DNA of 64,000 nucleotides from Flavobacteriales bacterium (GTDB taxonomy: Bacteria; Bacteroidota; Bacteroidia; Flavobacteriales_F; PHOS-HE28): positions 283,427 through 347,426 of the forward strand of contig JADJCX010000001.1 in assembly GCA_016703005.1 (NCBI GenBank). The letters run 5' to 3'. The translations under genes and the position numbers were made by a program. The notes below the pieces were generated by a model. It was given only the letters and a program-made list of their open reading frames with translations. It was not told the origin of the DNA and made no database searches. Of this stretch, positions 58,001 through 64,000 are shown piece after piece; positions within the stretch are counted from its first letter, which is position 1, and each line of letters opens with the position of its first letter.

Positions 58001-58725
58001 ATGGCACAGAGCAGCATCGAATGGACCGAGATGACCTGGAACCCCACCACGGGTTGCAACAAGCTGAGCGCGGGCTGCAAGTTCTGCTACGCCGAGGTGA
58101 TGAGCCGCCGCCTGCAGGCCATGGGCGTGGAGAAGTACAAGGACAACTTCAAGCTGCGCATCCACGAGAAGGAACTGGAACTGCCCTACACCTGGAAGAA
58201 GCCCAAGGTGGTGTTCGTGAACAGCATGAGCGACATGTTCCACAAGGATGTGCCCGTGGACTTCATAACAGGGTGTTCCCCGTGATGAAGGACAACCCCA
58301 CAGCCGTTTTCCAGGTGCTCACCAAGCGAGCCGACCTGCTGCGCTACTACGATAGCGAGGGCTGGCTGGAGTGGACGCACAACATCTGGATGGGCGTGAG
58401 CGTGGAGGACAGCCGCGTGATGAAGCGCATCGACCTGCTGCGGGCCACCAAGGCGCGGGTGAAATTCCTGAGCTGCGAACCGCTCATAGGCCCCTTGCCG
58501 AACATGGACCTGCGCGGCATAGACTGGGTGATCGTGGGTGGCGAGAGCGGCCGCAAGCCCCGGCCGATGAAGCCCGAATGGGTGCTGGACATCAAGGAGC
58601 AATGCCAACAGAACGATGTGGCCTTCTTCTTCAAGCAATGGGGCGGCACCAACAAGAAGGCGGCCGGCCGCGAACTGGAGGGGCAGACCTACGACGAGAT
58701 GCCGAGCATTGAACAACTGGTGTGA
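58001..58725 (+). CDS. DUF5131 / phage Gp37-Gp68-type three-Cys-motif protein
   Basis: ATG 58001 (MAQSSIEWTEMTWNPTTGCN), about 241 residues, one lesion near 58270 (VPVDFI then VFPVMKDNPTAVFQ). The three-cysteine motif TGCNKLSAGCKFCYAE resembles a radical-SAM cluster site, and the rest (FVNSMSDMFHKDVPVDFI, FQVLTKRADLL, IWMGVSVEDSRVMKRIDLLR, GPLPNMDLRGIDWVIVGGES) is the known DUF5131 pattern. The C terminus is VAFFFKQWGG. Three bases after TcmP, its usual partner. Enzymatic activity is not known; a SAM-dependent modification is a reasonable guess only. Confidence 0.88.
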
Positions 58726-58739
58726 ATGTGAACGATAAG

Positions 58740-60088
58740 ATGGAAGAGGATGGCAATCGACCTTAACACGGGTGACGTCTTGCCGAAGAGCGGAGCCATG
58801 CAGCCCTTCGGTCGGTATTGCTCCGGGAGGGAAGCGCGTGCGCCTGGTGGCGATTGGTGCAGGACCAAGAACGGAGAGCTCTTCAAATCCGGATCGTTCA
58901 ACAAGGTGGTGACAGGAATTCCGTGCTCGCATCCAAAGGGCTACCTCACGAGCACCAAGACAAACTACTCTGAAGCACCTATCTGAGACTGGTGATGGCC
59001 GTTGATAGCACGGATGGCGACCCTCAATCGTGCTTGCGTGTTCACGGGACCGTTGATGCATTGCTAACCAGCGTGGGTGTTGCGCCTAAGACCGACAAGG
59101 AAGGTTCGATCCCAGTGGACCATGTCCTTCGCCTGGTCTACTCCAGAACTGCGCATCAACGAGGTGCAGGTGGCACGACGAGAAAGCACCTCACGAAGAC
59201 CTCGCTGGAACTCCCTTGACCCCCCCTCTCCCCAGCAGCGGCGGATCGTGGCAGCGATCGAGTTGCAACTGGGCCGGCTGGATGCGGCGGTGGCGCGGCT
59301 GCAGCGGCCAAGGCCAGGTTGAAACGGTACAAGCAGGCGGTGTTGAAGGCGGCGGTGGAGGGAAGGCTTACTGAGGAGTGGCGGGAGAAGAATTTCGTTG
59401 ACCAGAATGGTGCTGAGTGGCATGCCACCTCCTCAAGGGGAGCGAAAGACAGCTTATCGCGGCCCAGGTTGCGAAGCAAGAAGGTATCAGCCTCCAGCTA
59501 CAAGGAGCCCATCGCAATCGCGCTTTGAATGAGAGTGATACTGAGCTAGCTCCTGCCAGATAGCTGGACTTGGGCAACGGCGGACGAGATCACGACAATG
59601 ATACAGATGGCGAGCATGCAACGCCTCCAAGATCGGAATCGGGGTTCCACTTCTCTCCGCGCGAAACGTGCAGGACGGTTGGCTATCGTTTGAGATCGTC
59701 GACTATGTGACAGAAGAAACCCACGAACGACTTTGCCAAAGGCTGCGTGTGCAAGAGGGTGATGTGCTGCTGTCCTGTTCGGGATCCGTCGGCAGATGTT
59801 GCGTTGCTCCTGCGGAATCACGGTTCTCACTTGTTCGGAGTGCTGCGGTGTTGCGCCCGCTGTTCGGCATGGGTCAGTACCTGTCCCATGCAATACGCTC
59901 GCTCTAGTGCAACCGCAATCGACTCACAGAAGACGCAGACGGCACAGGCGAACATCTTTCAAGGCAAGATCAAACAACTCGCCATTCCACTTCCAGGCCT
60001 TGAAGAGCAGAATGTGATTGTCGCTATGGTGGATGACCTTCTCGGGGCAACCGAAGAAATCGAAACCACCCTCGACGCGCAGCTATAG
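58740..60088 (+). CDS. hsdS: Type I restriction specificity subunit, multiply frameshifted
   Basis: Two target-recognition domains and two conserved spacer helices can be read across frames. First half: ELFKSGSFNKVV, KEGSIPVDHVLRLVYS, LTKTSLELP, then the spacer QQRRIVAAIELQLGRLDAAV and LKRYKQAVLKAAVEGRLTEE. Second half: ELAPLPDSWTWATADEI-like, PLLSARNVQDGWLSFEIVDY, EGDVLLSCSGSVGRC, then IKQLAIPLPGLEEQNVIVAM and DDLLGATEEIETTLDAQL. About 450 residues. At least six one-base lesions (near 58760, 58985, 59220, 59320, 59430, 59560-59650, 59900). It could be a pseudogene. The start is uncertain (ATG 58740, or GTG 58728). HsdS gives sequence specificity to HsdM/HsdR. Confidence 0.75.
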
Positions 60089-60090
60089 CG

Positions 60091-62454
60091 CGAAGTGGAA
60101 CAGCTTTCTCGACTATACGCAGCGCTTGCTGAAGGACCTTGGGCTTGGGCCGGACGATGAACGCTATGCTATCAACGTCCGCAACGACAGTCGCCACCGC
60201 TTCAGTCTGGTTCTCCGTGACCGACTGGTCTATGCGCTTTCCGCCGACGGGGGCATGCACTTGATCCTGATGCTGCCGCCCAATGCCCCAGAGCAGAACG
60301 ATGGCGTACCGCTAGTGGAGATGAAGGATGATGCATTCGCCGGTGATCCTGCCGCCCGGCTCTACACCCTGCCGCTGGAGGTGATGGGCTTCCACATGGA
60401 AAGGCTCTACCCGCAGCTATTGGATCTATGCCGCGCCTTGCTCAAAGTGACCGGGAAGAAGACCCGGTATCGGGAACATCATATCGGCGACGTGTGCCGA
60501 ATGGTCTATGAACCGGACTTCCGGGTGAAAGCAATGGACTATGTGCTTGATGAGAAAGGAGACTGGCCCGGGGAGGCATCGGGCAAACACCGACCGAACA
60601 ACATGGACCGTGAATATTACTGCGTTGGTACTGTCTGGACCGAAGGGGAACCAGTTGCCTCGCTTTTTGCAACAAGGCATTTGGGAGAACGGCTACGATG
60701 ATAAGTTCGTCGAGAAGGTGAAGTCTGTGGCGGTCGGATCGATGCTGGCAGCCAAGTCCTCGTACATCCGGAAAGAGAATGAGCGTGCTATCTCCGTGTT
60801 GCATGTTCATGGCATCGGCGAAGTGACCGGTAACCCCGGTGACGGGAAGACCCTCGTGGTGAAGTGGGAAAAGGGACTCAAGCCATTTACCCTCGACGGT
60901 GCCGGCGCGTACAGATCCACGATCAGCGAGGTCCATAAGGCCGATCGCATCAAAGCCATCTTCGTGGACCGCAAGGCCTCGTCGGTTGAAGTAATTGAGG
61001 ATCGGTCCCGGTTACGGATCATCCCTCAATGTCATTCTGTATGGGCCGCCCGGCACTGGCAAGACGTATAGCACCGTCGATCACTCGCTCGCGATCATCG
61101 AACAAAGCACGTTGAACTCTACGAAGGCGAGGAGCGCAGTGAGCTACGTGAACGCTTCAATGCACTTCTGGCCGAGAAGCGGATCGAGATGGTGACCTTC
61201 CACCCAGTCCATGAGCTATGAGGACTTCATCGAAGGGATCCAAGCCCCGTACAGATGAGGACACGGGGAACTCTCCTATGCCATTGAGGACGGCATATTC
61301 AAACGCATGGCCGTTGAGGCGGCGTTCGAATACGTACTGGAAGACAAGGGACGGGCAGGCACCTCACTTGCTTTCAGTGACCTGTTCGACGCCTACGTGG
61401 AGGATGTCGCCGACCAGTTGGAACAGGGAAAGGCCGTGGAGATCCCGTTGCGCGGTGGTGGAAAGATCACGGTAACGGAGGTCAGCAGTCACAACAACCT
61501 TTACCTAAAGCACGACGATGGTAAGCGACACTACACTGTGTCCAAGAGCAGGACGGAGAAGTTGTTCGCTGCATATCCCGTCTCGAGTCGATCCCGAACA
61601 TCTACAAGGATTTCCGGCGCATCATCGGGGTAGCAACGCATCAGCATATTGGGCTGTTCTGAACCAATTGAAGCAGCGTGCCAAGACACAAACGATAGCG
61701 AAGGCTGCCGAGCCACATGCGCCCAGCACTGTGGCGTAAGTGAGGACAAGGTCCGTGCGGTTGAGTTGATTGATTGGCAGGAACCTGAATTGAGGAAAGT
61801 CGATGCGCGGCCCTACGTGCTGGTGATCGATGAGATCAATCGGGGCAACATCGCCGGATCTTCGGAGAGTCGATCACGCCGATCGAGACGGATAAGCGAG
61901 CTGGTGCTGGTGAAGGTGCCCCTGCAACCCTGCCATACTCCAAGCTCCCTTTCACGGTGCCGCCGAACCTGTACATCATTGGTACAATGAATACCGCAGA
62001 TCGCAGCGTGGAGGCACTGGATACTGCCTTGCGCCGTCGCTTCAGCTTCGTGGAGATGCAGGCCAAGGTGGACAAGAATCGAACCTGCGGAAGGGCTTGA
62101 TGTAGACCTGCGCAAGTTGCTCACAGCCATCAACGGCAGGTTGGAGCGGCTGCTGGATAAAGACCATCATATCGGGCACAGCTACTTCATGAGCATTGAA
62201 GCTGCTGAAGACCCGAGCGCGAATTGCGCCGTGTGTCTTCAAGAACAAAGTGCTCCCCTTGCTTGAGGAGTATTTCTACGGCGACCCGCGTAAGGTCAGG
62301 CTGTGCTGGGCAAGGCATGGGTAAAGTCACGACCCAAGGGTGGGCCGGAACTGCTCAAAGGCTTTGGGTTGGATGATGCAGCGAAGGGGTATTATTCGAT
62401 GTGGCCGACCCCATGAAGGTGTTATTGGAGGACTTCCGCAGCATCTATGTCTAG
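60091..62454 (+). CDS. mcrB: McrB-type GTPase restriction subunit, frameshifted
   Basis: Follows hsdS at once; the start codon is not clear (coding evident from about 60100, KWNSFLDYTQRLLKDLGLGP). An N-terminal DNA-binding-like domain is followed by an EVE-like segment (YIRKENERAISVLHVHGIGE, VVKWEKGLKPFTLDGAGAYR). The AAA+ GTPase has NVILYGPPGTGKTYSTV (Walker A), FHPSMSYEDFIEGI, YVLVIDEINRGNIAGIFGES-like (Walker B) and IIGTMNTADRSVEALDTALR then RRFSF (the McrB NTxD signature). The C terminus is LLEDFRSIYV. About 785 residues; lesions near 60700, 61010, 61110, 61205, 61250, 61580, 61850, 61900, 62085, 62225, 62310 and 62390. The stop overlaps mcrC by eight bases. Confidence 0.85.
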
Positions 62455-63681
62455 GCTGATCCAACGTTACGAGCGCGAGTTGATCAGGGTCGGAGACGGC
62501 GTCGATGAGAAGGAGTACGACGCGTTGGTGCATGGAACCAACGGAACCAGAACCGCTTCTTCGAAGTCGAGCACTTGCGTTTGCGATGCAGGCAGTACGT
62601 GGGTGTTATCCAGGTGGGCGACTTGGTGATCGAACTTCTACCCAAAGCGGATCGGGATGCTGGTGATGCGGACAAGGGCCGTTGGCACAATGCGCTCCTG
62701 ACCATGCTTCAGTTGGTGCATGGCCTGCGGCTCTATTCAGCCGAGGAGGCGGACCTCTCCCTGCGGCACACAAACATCATGGACTTGTTCCTTGATCAGT
62801 ACGTGAAAGAGGTGCGGGCTTTAGTGCATGCGGGGCTGATCAAGCAATACCACACCAAGCGATCGAACCAGACCGCTCTCAAAGGGCGCCTTGATTTCCC
62901 GACCCATCTGCGCTTGAACCTGGTGCATCGCGAACGCTTCGCGGTAATCCATCAGACCTATGATACGGACCACCTGCTACACAGCATCTTGGCGAGGGCG
63001 TTGGATATCGTGGAGCGAATATGTACTAATGCGGCGATTGTGGGTCGTGCGCAGGATGTGAACTGGGCGTTCGAAGCGGTGCAAGAGCGGAAGATCACGG
63101 CGGCAACGTTCGACCGCGCGCCTGAACCGCAAGACCGGATCCTTACAAGGGCGCTCTGCAACTGGCGAAGCTGATCATCCTCAACTACAACCGGACTGCG
63201 CAGCGGCCGGAACCGGTGCTGAGCATCTTGTTCGACATGGAGCGGATTAGGAGAAGTTCATGCACCGGTTGCTTGCGTTGCATTGTCCGATTGGCTGGGC
63301 AGTAGAGGCACAGGACGAAAAGAAGTTCTGGGAAGACCGCAAGATCAAACCGGATCTCTTGCTTGTCGGCCCGAACAACCAACGGGTCATCGGTGACACA
63401 AGTGGAAGGTGCCTGATGCCGACGAGCCTTCTTTGGAGGACCTACGACAGATGTTCGCATACAATATCCGGTTCGTGAGCGAACGGAGCGTGCTGCTGTA
63501 TCCGGGCAAGACCCGCTCAATGCCGGGTACGTACGTGAACTCGAAGAAGGGTTGGTTCGAGAGGCCCCATGGGTGCGAAGTGCGGTTCGTGATGCCGTTC
63601 GATACGAATGGGAATGTCGACGAAGGCTCGGTAGCTCAGCTTCTGGGGGCGATGACACTCACGCACGAAGTAACGGCATGA
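62447..63681 (+). CDS. mcrC: McrC nuclease subunit
   Basis: ATG 62447 (MSRLIQRYERELIRVGDGVD), about 411 residues; one-base lesions near 62540, 63150, 63215, 63245 and 63400. McrC N-terminal part: YVGVIQVGDLVIELLPKADR, LLTMLQLVHGLRLYSAEEAD, LIKQYHTKRSNQTALKGRLD and TYDTDHLLHSILARALDIVE. The PD-(D/E)XK nuclease region is in FWEDRKIKPDLLLVGPNNQR, followed by a KWKVPDADEPSLEDLRQMFA-like stretch (D...K pair). McrBC cuts DNA with modified cytosine and so complements the type I system upstream. The C terminus is MTLTHEVTA. Confidence 0.88.
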
Positions 63682-63714
63682 CCATTGCCAAACGACCGCG
63701 ACCAAAGCACTACC

Positions 63715-64000
63715 ATGGATGCGATCCGCAATTGGTTGCATACGTATTCCGAGCTGAGCGATGCGGAATGGACGCAGTTCAAGGGCCACTTGTATTCGGA
63801 GCACTTGAAGAAGCGAATGTGCTTTGTGATGGCGGACGACGTAATGGAGTCCGTTGCCTTCGTGACCAAGGTTGCCTGCAGGCGGAGTACGATGATGGTT
63901 CAGGCGAGCTGCGAACACTGAACTTTCAATACGCCCACTTGGAACCCGGTTGTTGCCGACCTTCATTCACTCATCAACGGCAACAAGGCCCGGTTCACGA
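63715..64000 (+). CDS. Crp/Fnr-family regulator (3' truncated by the window)
   Basis: ATG 63715 (MDAIRNWLHTYSELSDAEWT), running off the right edge. Cyclic-nucleotide-binding-domain pattern: LHTYSELSDAEWTQFKGHLY, LKKRMCFVMADDVMESVAFV, TKG-like, then EYDDGSGELRTLNFQYAHLE in the next frame after a one-base lesion near 63875. The HTH is outside the window. Bacteroidetes Crp-like proteins of this type often lack a clear cAMP site. It starts 33 bases after mcrC in the same direction; whether it controls the island is unknown. Confidence 0.7.

Noticed and set aside
58750..58986. Separate 78-residue gene after DUF5131
   Set aside because: It fits better as part of the first target-recognition half of a frameshifted hsdS, since the spacer helix of HsdS follows shortly after.

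Overview
The window reads as a chromosomal segment of an uncultured, GC-rich member of the Bacteroidota, most likely close to Flavobacteriales. The evidence is: C-terminal type IX secretion (T9SS) sorting domains on several giant secreted proteins; a short RpoD of the Bacteroidetes type (start MRQLKITKSI); a long-form GAPDH with a ~120-residue N-terminal extension; the Bacteroidetes gene neighbourhood folP / DUF1599 / DoxX-BT_3928; and -7 elements resembling TAnnTTTG. No tRNA or rRNA gene was seen; one structural RNA, the RNase P RNA (rnpB), is present.

Layout. 1-33 kb is mostly housekeeping plus secreted proteins: a cut-off T9SS protein with Cys-rich calcium-type repeats; gap, rpoD and htrA on the minus strand; dapF-mltG and a phosphohexomutase on the plus strand; a ~1400-residue FG-GAP propeller protein; YfiM-like DUF2279, NUDIX, TonB-domain and Smr proteins; rnpB; a class III nucleotidyl cyclase; three tandem paralogues with carboxypeptidase-regulatory-like domains; folP, DUF1599 and a DoxX-type membrane protein. 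Then come paired palindromic repeats around a GIY-YIG nuclease gene, and three tandem T9SS proteins with LPX-type leucine-rich repeats and nearly identical C-terminal halves.

33-46 kb is accessory: small hypothetical genes, a fibronectin-III protein, a 12 x 42-bp coding repeat next to a LuxR-type regulator with a degenerate receiver, an LCAT-like hydrolase, a possible cysteine peptidase, a YegP protein, a secreted/TM/trypsin-like cassette, and lipoproteins.

46.6-63.7 kb looks like a defence island: hsdR, then a tightly overlapping operon (PLD nuclease, J-domain coiled-coil protein, vWA protein, PP2C phosphatase, Ser/Thr kinase with Ig-like tail, DUF4407 membrane protein, TcmP, DUF5131 three-Cys protein), then hsdS and mcrBC. 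No hsdM lies in the window. The vWA-PP2C-kinase triad with J-domain and PLD partners, nested between the subunits of a type I restriction system, is the best candidate for an undescribed system. A Crp/Fnr-type regulator runs off the right edge.

Many genes, above all at 37-41 kb and 50-64 kb, are split by single-base indels that keep the protein family signature on both sides. I treat these as probable sequencing errors and give one entry per reconstructed gene, with the break positions.
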